NCBI GenBank assembly: GCA_021324095.1
Contig: JAJPJT010000067.1
Span: forward strand, 1 to 51,370
DNA: 51,370 nt
Direction of reading: 5' to 3'
DNA from: Gammaproteobacteria bacterium
Lineage (GTDB): Bacteria; Pseudomonadota; Gammaproteobacteria; Xanthomonadales; Rhodanobacteraceae
Each line of letters begins with the position of its first letter. Position 1 is the first letter of the stretch. Below the pieces are notes generated by a model. It was not told the DNA's origin. It was given only the letters and a program-made list of their open reading frames with translations, and ran no database searches. This document shows positions 17,733-25,880 of the stretch, piece after piece. The position numbers and the translations under genes are program-made.

Positions 17733-20068
17733 GCACCCGACGGGATCGTGTCGCGGATACCTCCGGGCTGTCCGACTTCGGCGCGGAACGGCGCAGGTTT
17801 CTCAAGAATTCCGGCGGCTTGGTGCTTGCATTCAGCCTGTTTGGCCCCGCGGTGGCGCTTGCGGATGAACGGTCTGCCAGGGCGGCTGGCGGTGCGCCGG
17901 GTAGCACAGCGCCGTTCCCGTCGGTCGATCCGGCGAACCTCGATGCGTGGCTCGCGATCCATCCGGACAATACCGCCACCCTGTTCACCGGCAAGGTGGA
18001 ACAGGGCAACGGCTCGCCGAATGCACTCCTGCAGATCGCGGCAGAGGAACTCGATTTTCCGTTCGAGCGGTTCCACCTGGTGATGGGCACGACGACCGAG
18101 ACCGTCGATCAGGGGCCTTCGTATGGCAGCATGGCAGTCCGGTATGCCGGGCCGCAGGTTCGCCACGCCGCCGCGGCCGGACGCCAGGTTCTGCTGGACA
18201 TGGCCAGCAAGCATTTCGGCGTGCCGGTGGACCGGCTCATGGCGCAAAACGGCCGGATCGCGATGAACGGCTCGCCCAAGCGCGCGATCACCTACGGCGA
18301 GCTGGTGGACGGGAAACGCCTGGACGTCACCATCGGCGCAAGCGGCAAGCGCTTCGACATGAAGGTTGCGCCCGATGTGAAGCTGAAGGACCCGTCGAAG
18401 TACACGGTGGTCGGCAAGTCGGTCCTGCGCAAGGACATTCCGGGCAAGGTGACCGGCGAGTTCACGTACCTGCAGGACGTGAAGGTGCCCGGCATGTTGC
18501 ACGGTCGCGTGGTGCGTCCGTACGGCATCGAATCAAAACTGCTGAACGTCGACGAAAGCGGACTCAAGGATATTCCCGGATTCGTCCAGGTCGTGCGCGA
18601 GCGCAATTTTCTGGGCGTGGTCGCGGAGACCGAATGGGGCGCGATCCAGGCCGCGCAGAAGCTGGGTTCGAAACTGATGCGCCGCGGCCCGACCGACGGC
18701 CTCGCCAAATGGTCGGACTGGCAGGGACTGGCAGCCACCGACGAAGTATGGAATGTGGTGCGCAAGGCTCCGGGCAAGGACATGGTCGTCGCGAGCCACG
18801 GCGATGTGGACAAGGGGCTCAAGGGCGCTCAACGAACCTTCAAGGCGACGTACCTGACGCCGTTCCAGACGCACGGATCGATCGGCCCCGAATGCGCGAT
18901 CGCCGACGTCGGCAAGAAACAAGCGGTGTTCTGGGCCGGTACCCAGATGCCGCACCAGGCGCGACGTGACATGGCGCAACTGCTCCACCTGCCGGTCGAG
19001 AATGTCGAAGTGAAATGGATCGAGGCCTCCGGCCAGTACGGCCGCAACGGTCTCGAACACGTGATGGCGGACGCGGCGATCATGTCGCGCGCCGCGGGGC
19101 GGCCGGTGCGCGTGCAGTGGATGCGCTGGGACTCGCACGGCTGGGACCCGAAGGAGCCGCCCATTGCCCAGGATCTCGAAGCCGCGCTGGATGCCCATGG
19201 CAACGTGACCGCGTGGCGCCACCACATGTGGATCCCGACCTTGAGCGACACCCGCCTGCTCGCGTCAGAGTTGATCGGCAAACCGGTCGGCAAGGAGAAC
19301 CTCGGCCACGGCGCGATCGGTTACGAATACACGTTCGCCAACGCCGACGTGGCCTGCCACGGCGAAAGCCGCGTGGGCGTGATCACCGCGTGGATGCGTG
19401 CGCCGGGCCAGTTCGAGACCACCTTCGCGATGGAGTCGTTCATCGACGAACTGGCCGCCGCGGCGAAGCAGGATCCGCTGGAGTTCCGGCTCAAGTACCT
19501 GAAGGATCAGCGCGCGATCGGCGTGCTGAAAGCGGCGGCGAAGCAGTACGGATGGCAAAGCCGGCCGGCGTTCCAACACCGACAAAAGAGTGGCGCCAAG
19601 GCGACCGGCCGCGGGATTGCGTGGGTCAATCGCGACGACACGCGCGTCGCCACCATCGCGGACGTGGAAGTCGACCGCCGGACCGGTGCGATCCGGGTGA
19701 TACGCGTGGTGGTCGCGCATGACTGCGGCATGGTCATCAGTCCGGACGGCATGCGCAACCAGATCGAAGGCAACGTCATCCAGTCGATGAGCCGCACGCT
19801 GCACGAAGAAGTGACGTTCGATCACGCACACGTCACCAGCCGCGACTGGGCGAGCTATCCGATCCTGACCTTCAACGAGATTCCCGACACCATCGAAACG
19901 GTGCTGGTGAACGACAGTCCCGACTACCCGTCCACCGGCGGCGGCGAACCTTCGACGTGCCCGACGGCCGCGGTCATCAGCAACGCGGTGTACGACGCAA
20001 CGGGCGTGCGCCTTCGTCAGACGCCATTCCGGCCCGAGCGGGTCAAGGCTGCGCTGAGCCGCGCGTAG
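17729..20068 (+). CDS. Molybdopterin-binding subunit of isoquinoline-1-oxidoreductase-type enzyme (IorB-like), Tat signal
   Basis: 779 residues. A strong twin-arginine motif RRRFLKNSGG (residues 21-30) followed by a hydrophobic stretch ending AVALA predicts export of the assembled complex to the periplasm. Cofactor-contact segments include KVEQGNGSPNALLQIAAEEL, ASGQYGRNGLEHVMADAA, AWMRAPGQFETTFAMESFID, and the C-terminal GGGEPSTCPTAAVISNAVYD with the catalytic Glu. The family oxidises N-heterocycles or aldehydes. With the small 2Fe-2S subunit it makes a flavin-free enzyme that would donate electrons to a respiratory cytochrome. The substrate is not predictable here. Confidence 0.9.
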   Translation: MSTRRDRVADTSGLSDFGAERRRFLKNSGGLVLAFSLFGPAVALADERSARAAGGAPGSTAPFPSVDPANLDAWLAIHPDNTATLFTGKVEQGNGSPNALLQIAAEELDFPFERFHLVMGTTTETVDQGPSYGSMAVRYAGPQVRHAAAAGRQVLLDMASKHFGVPVDRLMAQNGRIAMNGSPKRAITYGELVDGKRLDVTIGASGKRFDMKVAPDVKLKDPSKYTVVGKSVLRKDIPGKVTGEFTYLQDVKVPGMLHGRVVRPYGIESKLLNVDESGLKDIPGFVQVVRERNFLGVVAETEWGAIQAAQKLGSKLMRRGPTDGLAKWSDWQGLAATDEVWNVVRKAPGKDMVVASHGDVDKGLKGAQRTFKATYLTPFQTHGSIGPECAIADVGKKQAVFWAGTQMPHQARRDMAQLLHLPVENVEVKWIEASGQYGRNGLEHVMADAAIMSRAAGRPVRVQWMRWDSHGWDPKEPPIAQDLEAALDAHGNVTAWRHHMWIPTLSDTRLLASELIGKPVGKENLGHGAIGYEYTFANADVACHGESRVGVITAWMRAPGQFETTFAMESFIDELAAAAKQDPLEFRLKYLKDQRAIGVLKAAAKQYGWQSRPAFQHRQKSGAKATGRGIAWVNRDDTRVATIADVEVDRRTGAIRVIRVVVAHDCGMVISPDGMRNQIEGNVIQSMSRTLHEEVTFDHAHVTSRDWASYPILTFNEIPDTIETVLVNDSPDYPSTGGGEPSTCPTAAVISNAVYDATGVRLRQTPFRPERVKAALSRA

Positions 20069-20118
20069 AACAGTTTCGATTTACGCGTTCACATCGACGA
20101 CTGTAATCTTCAGTCTCG

Positions 20119-20290
20119 TCATTCCGGCGAAGGCCGACTGCGTTTGCAGAGCCTGTCCCGGACTTGATCCGGGAATTGCAAACGCGAACGCCGCAGGCGG
20201 CGCGTAGCGCGAGCGCCATGGATGGCGCGAGTTTATCCAGTGTCTGCCTTCCATGGCACTGGATCCCGGCCAATCCATGGCCGGGATGAC
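20119..20290. repeat. Intergenic palindromic repeat, composite copy
   Basis: The outer part (20119-20136 and 20235-20290) matches the element at 46281-46362 almost base for base: ATTCCGGCGAAGGCCG at one end and a segment ending CAATCCATGGCCGGGATGAC at the other. Between them this copy carries about 98 extra bases, including a second small palindrome (TCCCGGACTTGATCCGGGA at 20156-20174). It lies between the convergent iorB-like and mocA-like genes and fills most of the 306-bp gap. No gene is seen in it. Confidence 0.85.
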
Positions 20291-20374
20291 GCGCTGATTT
20301 GCATCGAACCCGATACGCGCTGCTTATGGATGGGACCGTTTTTCGATGGCATCGGCCGCAGCCAAAACCTGTGG

Positions 20375-21058
20375 TCAGAGATTCGGCCATGCCAACTCGA
20401 CGCCAAATTCGTCACGCAGCCGGTCAAGATCGGCGGGCGTGTCCACGTCGGTCGTGAACCGCGCGTGTGACGCCTGCAGGAACCATATCCGCTCCGGGTG
20501 CGCGTGACGCCATTCGCGCACCCCGAAGCCGTCGCGCGCGTGGGCGACCTCGCGGTACAGCTCCGAACCGAAAACTACAGGATGGCCCAGTCGGTTGGCA
20601 TGCTGCGGCAGGACCAGTTGGATGCCGGGCGGACGTGCTTGCCATGCCGCCAGCACCGCTTGCACATCTTCCGCTTCGAGCAGCGGCTGGTCGCCCAGCA
20701 TCACGAGATACGCGGACAGATCATCCGGCAACGCCGTGAGCCCGCATCGCAACGACGATCCGGTGCCGTCGTCCGGCGCCGGATTGACCACCCGGTTCAC
20801 GCGTGTTTCGGCATACCGGTCCTGTGCGGATGCAAGCGATCGATCAAGCACTGTGGACAGCTGATCCGCGTAGTAGCCCAGCACAACGACGACGGCTGCG
20901 GCGCCAGCAGTCGCCGCGACGCGCACCTGGCGCAGCAGCAATGGTTCGCCGTCGCGCCGCAGCAGCGGCTTGGGCGCGCCGCCCATCCGCCTGCCGGCGC
21001 CGGCCGCGAGTATGACCGCGCCAACGGCTGTCGCTTCAATCTTCCCGGATCGAACCAT
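20375..21058 (-). CDS. MocA-type molybdenum cofactor nucleotidyltransferase
   Basis: 227 residues. The nucleotidyltransferase motif VILAAGAGRRMGGAPKPLL near residue 15, the metal-binding LVMLGDQPLL and the segment GHPVVFGSELY match MocA/MobA-like proteins. MocA attaches CMP to molybdopterin to make the cytosine-dinucleotide cofactor used by PaoC- and Ior-type enzymes. It starts 6 bp after the xdhC-type gene, so the two form an operon that converges on the molybdo-hydroxylase genes. The specificity (CTP rather than GTP) is inferred from that context. Confidence 0.82.
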   Translation of the reverse strand: MVRSGKIEATAVGAVILAAGAGRRMGGAPKPLLRRDGEPLLLRQVRVAATAGAAAVVVVLGYYADQLSTVLDRSLASAQDRYAETRVNRVVNPAPDDGTGSSLRCGLTALPDDLSAYLVMLGDQPLLEAEDVQAVLAAWQARPPGIQLVLPQHANRLGHPVVFGSELYREVAHARDGFGVREWRHAHPERIWFLQASHARFTTDVDTPADLDRLRDEFGVELAWPNL

Positions 21059-21064
21059 GATTGC

Positions 21065-22135
21065 CTACGGCACGACCGCTGCGGACGGCAACAAGCCGCC
21101 GCCATCGGCGACCAGCCACGCCGGTGCCGCGGGTTGCAGCGACACGATCTCGGCAAGGATCGCGAGCGCGATTTCCTGCGGTCCGCGCGCACCAATCGCG
21201 AGGCCTGCGGGTGCCTTCAATCGCGCGCGTGCACGTTCGTCCACCCCGGCTTCCCTGAGGCGATCGAGCCGTTCAGGGATGTTGCCACGGCTTCCCAGTA
21301 CTCCTACGCAGAACGCGGGCGATGGCAACGCGTGCACCAAAACCATCAAGTCGTCTTCAGCCTGGTGCGTCAACGTGTATACCGCGGTCCATGCGTCCAG
21401 CCGAGTGTCCGCCAACGCCTGTTCGAGCCCGCGCCGGTCATAACGCACGAGTGAAGTTTCCGGTGGCGGATCTGCCGGTCCGTATGGGCGCAGCAACGTG
21501 ACTTCGTATCCGAGCGGTGATGCCATGCGCGCGAGCGCCAGCGCGACCGGGTTGCCGCCTACCAGTACCAACCGGATGGGTGGCACGTAGGTCTTGGCGA
21601 ATACCGAGGTGCGGCCGTCCACGACCCGCGTCGCGTCGGCAGCGACGCCGGTGAAGTAACTGTGGTCGCCGGTTCCAAGGTTGGTGGACATACAGACCGC
21701 TTCACGCCGTTCGCGCGCCGCACGCAAGCGCGCAGCATGCTCGGCGGCGTCCGCCAACTCGCGCACGAAAATGCCAATGCGTCCGCCGCAGGCAAGCTGG
21801 ATGTCGATGACTGCGCTGCCGGCGCCGTAATCGAGCAGGCGTGGCTTGCCGGTTGCGATGACGACAAGCGCCTCTGCAATCACCGCACTTTCTACGCAGC
21901 CCCCCGAGACATAGCCCACCGCCTCGCCGGTGTCGCAAATGGCCATTTCGCTTCCAAGAGGGCGCGGCGACGAGCCGATGATGTTGACCAGCGTCGCTAC
22001 CGCCACGCGGTGCCTGGTTTGCGCCCACTGCTCGATGGTCGGCAACAGGTCATCCGTGAGGCCGTAAACAGGCCAACTCGGCCAGTGACGGATCAAATTG
22101 TCCGCGGCCGCGACCGTGCGCTGCACCTGTGACAT
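21065..22135 (-). CDS. XdhC/CoxI family molybdo-enzyme maturation protein
   Basis: 356 residues from the ATG at 22133-22135, with GGAG seven bases upstream. The N-terminal XdhC-CoxI domain has VNIIGSSPRPLGSEMAI and GYVSGGCVESAV. The C-terminal Rossmann domain has LVLVGGNPVALALARMAS and ends GLAIGARGPQEIALAILAEI. Members (XdhC, PaoD) bind the matured molybdenum cofactor, support its sulfuration and insert it into the large subunit. It is paired with mocA here and probably serves both molybdo-hydroxylases of the island. The His usual in the Rossmann GAGHV motif is Asn (GGNPV). Confidence 0.85.
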   Translation of the reverse strand: MSQVQRTVAAADNLIRHWPSWPVYGLTDDLLPTIEQWAQTRHRVAVATLVNIIGSSPRPLGSEMAICDTGEAVGYVSGGCVESAVIAEALVVIATGKPRLLDYGAGSAVIDIQLACGGRIGIFVRELADAAEHAARLRAARERREAVCMSTNLGTGDHSYFTGVAADATRVVDGRTSVFAKTYVPPIRLVLVGGNPVALALARMASPLGYEVTLLRPYGPADPPPETSLVRYDRRGLEQALADTRLDAWTAVYTLTHQAEDDLMVLVHALPSPAFCVGVLGSRGNIPERLDRLREAGVDERARARLKAPAGLAIGARGPQEIALAILAEIVSLQPAAPAWLVADGGGLLPSAAVVP

Positions 22136-22351
22136 CACCGTACTCCATCGATCCTTGTGGTTCCGGCCGCGTTGCACCGGAGTGTCTTGCACGGAGCTTG
22201 CGGACCCAACCCCACACATGTGGAAGTCTATCCCTGACCGTCACCAGCGCGAGTGCGGAGGGGTGTCATGCGATAGTTCGGAGGCGGCAAGAATGATCGC
22301 CGAGGTCGGGCCCGTTCCGGATACCGCCGTACCGCGCACGCCACCGCACCG

Positions 22352-22924
22352 CTAGCGTTGTGCCGCCGATGCCGCCGGCCGCCTGTGGTCGGCAATCCCG
22401 CCATTGCGCAGGCGCGCGAGTTGCGCAGGAGTCTTCAATCTGGCGCCGCGGAAATACCACACGCGCAAATCGAGGCCGCGCGGACTGACGCCGATGTAGG
22501 AAAAACCAACGCCGGGCCAGTGTGCCCAGCGCAAGGTGTCGGCAAAACCTTCGTTTTCCAGCTCCAGCAGTATTCCGATGCACGGGTAATCGTGTTCGCG
22601 CGCGAATGCCTCCAGCACCTTCTGCGTGTGGCGGAGCAATGGCCGGACCCGTTTGCTGGAGCGCCACGCCTTGCCGACGAAGCAACGGTAGTAATACATG
22701 GGTTGGCCGAGGCGCGGCAGGATTTTCGGCGCCACGGTGGCCACTGCGACAATCTGGTCGTTTTCGTCAACGACGTGTGCGACGACCTGGCTCAAGCGGC
22801 GCGTCGCCTCGGCGCCCTGCACGTTCGCCTGTTCGCGCAACCAGAACGCCCGGATCGCTTCACCGGTTTGCGCATCCAGGTGCTGCCAGTCGGTGATGGT
22901 CCGGTACGCGTGCTCGTCGGCCAT
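22352..22924 (-). CDS. Conserved hypothetical protein, possibly GNAT-like
   Basis: 190 residues from the ATG at 22922-22924 with GGGGAGA upstream. I do not recognise it firmly. It is a soluble alpha/beta protein with IVAVATVAPKILPRLGQPMYYY, a basic helix (KAWRSSKRVRPLLRHTQKVLE) and GILLELENEGFADTLRWAHW. That order is reminiscent of an acyltransferase (GNAT) fold, but the acetyl-CoA P-loop is not evident. It stands alone between the xdhC-type gene and sufE, in the same direction. Confidence 0.6.
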   Translation of the reverse strand: MADEHAYRTITDWQHLDAQTGEAIRAFWLREQANVQGAEATRRLSQVVAHVVDENDQIVAVATVAPKILPRLGQPMYYYRCFVGKAWRSSKRVRPLLRHTQKVLEAFAREHDYPCIGILLELENEGFADTLRWAHWPGVGFSYIGVSPRGLDLRVWYFRGARLKTPAQLARLRNGGIADHRRPAASAAQR

Positions 22925-23067
22925 GCTGTGTCTCCCCAACGGCTGCCTACTATATAACCGTGCCCGGCAAGCGCCAGGTTTGGATGAGACGGCAGCGATA
23001 CGTTCGACCCGTTCGGCACGCGCCGGTCAAGGATCGCCGGAATGCCGCCGCTTGCGCTGGCGGCATT

Positions 23068-23499
23068 TCACGGCTGTGACGCGAGCGCCTGCTCCGCGTG
23101 CGCCTTGATGGTCCTGACCATCGACGCGAGGCCGTTCGAACGGGTGGGGGAGAGGTGCTTCCCGAGCCCGATGGCGTTGATGAACGAAGGATCGGTGTCG
23201 AGGATCTCGCGGGCACTGCGCCCGGAGTAGACGCGCAGCAGCAGCGCCACGAGGCCCGACACGATCGCGGAATCGCTGGTCGCGCGCAGATCGAGCCGTT
23301 CGGCGTCGCCGGACACCACGATCCATACCTGCGACTGGCATCCGTCGACCTTGTTGATGTCGTTCATCTCTTCGGGCGGCAACGGCGGCAGCTTGCGACC
23401 GAGGTCGATGAGATATTGATAGCGCGCGGTCCAGTCATCGAAGAAACCGAATTCCTCGATGATTTCCTGCTGCGCGTTCTGGATGTTCGGTGCGTTCAT
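23068..23499 (-). CDS. SufE family sulfur acceptor protein
   Basis: 143 residues from the ATG at 23497-23499, which shares its first base with the cysS stop (TGATG); a TTG one codon upstream is possible. The active-site Cys is in KVDGCQSQVW, followed by the family's SDSAIVSGLVALLLRVYSG. SufE takes sulfane sulfur from a SufS/CsdA cysteine desulfurase and passes it to Fe-S assembly or other acceptors. No desulfurase lies next to it; the partner here is the cysteinyl-tRNA synthetase, to which it appears translationally coupled. Confidence 0.92.
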   Translation of the reverse strand: MNAPNIQNAQQEIIEEFGFFDDWTARYQYLIDLGRKLPPLPPEEMNDINKVDGCQSQVWIVVSGDAERLDLRATSDSAIVSGLVALLLRVYSGRSAREILDTDPSFINAIGLGKHLSPTRSNGLASMVRTIKAHAEQALASQP

Positions 23500-24893
23500 C
23501 AATTCGCGATTTTCCAGCGGGTCCCTTGCGGACCGTCTTCGATGGCAACGCCCATGGCCGCGAGTTCGTCCCGGATTGCATCGGCGCGGGCGAAGTCGCG
23601 TGCGGCGCGGGCTGCACGGCGAGCTTCGATGAGAGTTTCGACCTGTGCGGCGTCCACGCGTTCCGATCCGCGCTTGAACCAGCTTTCGGGTGCCTGCTGG
23701 AGCAAGCCGAGCTTGGCGCCGCCGGCCAGCAGCGCAGCCTTGGCGATGCGCTTGTCATCGCGTGAGCCTTGACGTGCCTGGAAAGCGAGCTTGGCCAACG
23801 CAACCAGCGCTTCGGGCGTATTGAGGTCGTTCAGCAGCGCGGCTTCGAGTTCCTTGACCGCCTCATGGCTTTCGATGTCAGGCCGTTCATCCGCCGGCAG
23901 CACGTCCACGTCTTCGAGGTCGCGAAGCGCGCCGTACAGCCGGTCCAGCGTCGCGACGCTTTGCTCGATCAGCGCCTCCGACCAGTCCAGCGGCTGCCGG
24001 TAATGCGCGCTCAGCAGCGCGTAACGCAGCGCCTCGGGTGGGTGCCGTTGCAGCAGCGCATGCAGTTGCTTCACGTTGCCCACCGACTTGCTCATCTTGG
24101 CGCCATCGAAGGTGAGCATGCCGTTGTGCAGCCAGAACCGTGCGAAGGTCTTGCCCGCGTGCGCGCAGGTCGATTGAGCGATCTCGTTTTCGTGGTGCGG
24201 GAACACGAGGTCCACGCCGCCCGCATGGATGTCGATGGTTTCGCCCAAGTGCGCCGCCGCCATCGCCGAGCATTCGATGTGCCAGCCCGGGCGGCCGCGT
24301 CCCCATGGACTGTCCCATCCCGGCAGTTCAGGAGTGGAAGGCTTCCACAACACGAAATCCGCGGGATTCTTCTTGTATGGCGCGACATCGATGCGCGCGC
24401 CGGCGATCAGTTCGTCCACCGAACGGCCCGAAAGCTTGCCGTAATCGCCGAACCTTGCCACATCGAACAGGACATGGCCATCGGCAGCATAGGCATGGCC
24501 GGAAGCGATGAGGTTCTCGCACATCTCGATGATGGGCGTGATGTGTCCCGTCGCCAGCGGTTCGATGTCCGGCGGGGCGACCCCGAGCCTGGCCATGTCT
24601 TCGCGATAGATCGCCGCGTATTTCGCGGCGATGTCCGCGATCGGCACGCCGGCTTCCGCCGCGGCGGCGTTGATCTTGTCGTCCACGTCGGTGATGTTGC
24701 GTGCGTAGACAAGCCGGTATTTGCGGCGCAGCAGCCGCACCAGCACGTCGAATACGACCGGGCCGCGCGCGTTGCCGATGTGCACGAAGCTGTACACGGT
24801 GGGGCCGCACAGGTACATCGTCGCGCGTTCAGGATCGGCAGGCGTGAAGGGCTCGACCCGACGGGTCAGCGAGTTGTAAAGGCGTAGCGCCAT
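23499..24893 (-). CDS. cysS: Cysteinyl-tRNA synthetase
   Basis: 464 residues from the ATG at 24891-24893 (MALRLYNSL is the usual start; a 12-codon extension is not). Class I synthetase signatures are present: HIGH as FVHIGNARG, and KMSKS as [10 protein letters not shown]. The zinc ligands are in [17 protein letters not shown] and HHENEIAQS. It charges tRNA-Cys in the cytoplasm. The downstream sufE overlaps by TGATG. The intergenic region 24894-25043 is divergent with the glycine-zipper gene and should hold both promoters. Confidence 0.97.
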   Translation of the reverse strand: MALRLYNSLTRRVEPFTPADPERATMYLCGPTVYSFVHIGNARGPVVFDVLVRLLRRKYRLVYARNITDVDDKINAAAAEAGVPIADIAAKYAAIYREDMARLGVAPPDIEPLATGHITPIIEMCENLIASGHAYAADGHVLFDVARFGDYGKLSGRSVDELIAGARIDVAPYKKNPADFVLWKPSTPELPGWDSPWGRGRPGWHIECSAMAAAHLGETIDIHAGGVDLVFPHHENEIAQSTCAHAGKTFARFWLHNGMLTFDGAKMSKSVGNVKQLHALLQRHPPEALRYALLSAHYRQPLDWSEALIEQSVATLDRLYGALRDLEDVDVLPADERPDIESHEAVKELEAALLNDLNTPEALVALAKLAFQARQGSRDDKRIAKAALLAGGAKLGLLQQAPESWFKRGSERVDAAQVETLIEARRAARAARDFARADAIRDELAAMGVAIEDGPQGTRWKIAN

Positions 24894-25043
24894 GCGGTTC
24901 GGAAGCGATCGCGGCGTAGAAATAATCAAGGGATTTTATCAGGTTGCGTTCATTGCTTGAGCGCGTATTCAGGGTTGCAATGGTTCAATACGCCCGAAGT
25001 TGAAGGCCAGCGCACTCTCGGACGCCGGCCGCGAGAGCACGAT

Positions 25044-25571
25044 ATGTCAAGGTTCATCATTGGGTCCCTCCTGTTGGCATTCGCGGTAGCCGCGAACGCA
25101 CAAGGCTATCCGCCCCCGCCACCACCCGGACCCGTTCCCAACGTCCATTACGGTTGGGCCGAGGTGCTGCGGGTCGATCCCGTGTACGGGGTGGCGGCGC
25201 AGCCGCCGCAACAACAGTGCTATCCGCAGACCGTGACCCGCCAGGACGATGACCACACCGGCGGAACCGTGTTGGGCGCGATCGTGGGCGGGGTACTGGG
25301 CAGCACCGTCGGCCACGGACGAGGCCGCACCGCTGCAACGGTGGCTGGCGCGGTGGCGGGAGGGGCGGTCGGCAACCAGATCTCGGCGGCGCACGACCAG
25401 AGCTACACGACACAGCAAACGGTTTGCCAGCCCGTCGCCTATGCGCCCCAGCAGCAGATCGTGGGATATGACGTCGAATACCGCTACCGCGGCGACGTGT
25501 ACATGTCGCGCCTTCCTTACGATCCAGGCGAACGACTGCGGGTCAGGGTGACGGTTGCACCTGCCGAGTGA
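25044..25571 (+). CDS. Glycine-zipper 2TM-domain envelope protein
   Basis: 175 residues. A signal peptide (MSRFIIGSLLLAFAVAANAQ) is followed by a Pro-rich linker and a glycine-zipper domain (TVLGAIVGGVLGSTVGHGRG, then ATVAGAVAGGAVGNQI), as in SlyB/Rick_17kDa-like proteins. The C-terminal part (IVGYDVEYRYRGDVYMSRLP) is the extension seen in xanthomonad homologues. It is probably exported and associated with the outer membrane or peptidoglycan. A hairpin terminator lies 200 bp downstream but may belong to the arginine leader instead. Confidence 0.82.
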   Translation: MSRFIIGSLLLAFAVAANAQGYPPPPPPGPVPNVHYGWAEVLRVDPVYGVAAQPPQQQCYPQTVTRQDDDHTGGTVLGAIVGGVLGSTVGHGRGRTAATVAGAVAGGAVGNQISAAHDQSYTTQQTVCQPVAYAPQQQIVGYDVEYRYRGDVYMSRLPYDPGERLRVRVTVAPAE

Positions 25572-25580
25572 TGCCGCCAA

Positions 25581-25609
25581 TTGCGCACGGCTGCATGTTG
25601 TGCGAGCAT
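25581..25609 (+). promoter_or_regulatory. Possible promoter of the arginine leader
   Basis: TTGCGC (25581-25586) and GAGCAT (25604-25609) are spaced 17 bp and would start transcription near 25616, about 18 bases before the leader ATG. The -10 box is a poor match, so this is only a candidate. Confidence 0.25.
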
Positions 25610-25633
25610 TCGCGACTTGATCCTGGTGTCCAC

Positions 25634-25741
25634 ATGGCCACATCCACTTACATCGACGCCGTCGTCCTGACTGCTGCCCGCGCGGCAGCCGGCATGACTT
25701 CGCGCGCGCGCCGACCGGAGCACCGACACTTGGCCGGGTAG
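25634..25741 (+). CDS. Putative arginine-rich leader peptide (35 aa)
   Basis: The ATG at 25634 opens 35 codons ending at TAG 25739-25741. The second half reads MTSRARRPEHRHLAG. It has five Arg codons in the peptide, four of them within eight codons, two of which are CGA, a codon likely to be slow. The stop codon overlaps the sequence GGCCGGGT (25732-25739), which is the exact reverse complement of the 5' arm of the terminator that follows. This is the layout of a ribosome-mediated attenuator. Upstream there is only a weak ribosome-binding site (CTGGTG). Arg-rich frames arise by chance in GC-rich DNA, so the evidence is structural, not statistical. Confidence 0.4.
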   Translation: MATSTYIDAVVLTAARAAAGMTSRARRPEHRHLAG

Positions 25742-25772
25742 GCAGTCGCGCGTTGTGTTGCAGACAACGACG

Positions 25773-25801
25773 AAAAACCCGGCCCTTGTGCCGGGTTTTT
25801 G
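25773..25801 (+). terminator. Rho-independent terminator, possible arginine attenuator
   Basis: The stem AAAACCCGGC / GCCGGGTTTT (about 25774-25783 and 25790-25799) has a 6-nt loop and ends in five T. It lies 80 bases before the argF' start, downstream of the Arg-rich leader. The alternative pairing of its left arm with GGCCGGGT at 25732-25739 would block it. It may equally terminate the glycine-zipper transcript. Confidence 0.8.
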
Positions 25802-25880
25802 TTTATGTCAGCGCGCATCCATGCGCGCAACAGCAAAACCGGCCGTCCATGGCCGACATTTCACAAGAGCATTTGGACCC

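Noticed and set aside
25755..25880. N-terminal extension of ArgF' by 42 codons
   Set aside because: The extension would be encoded by the terminator hairpin and does not match the family start; the GTG at 25881 gives the expected N-terminus.
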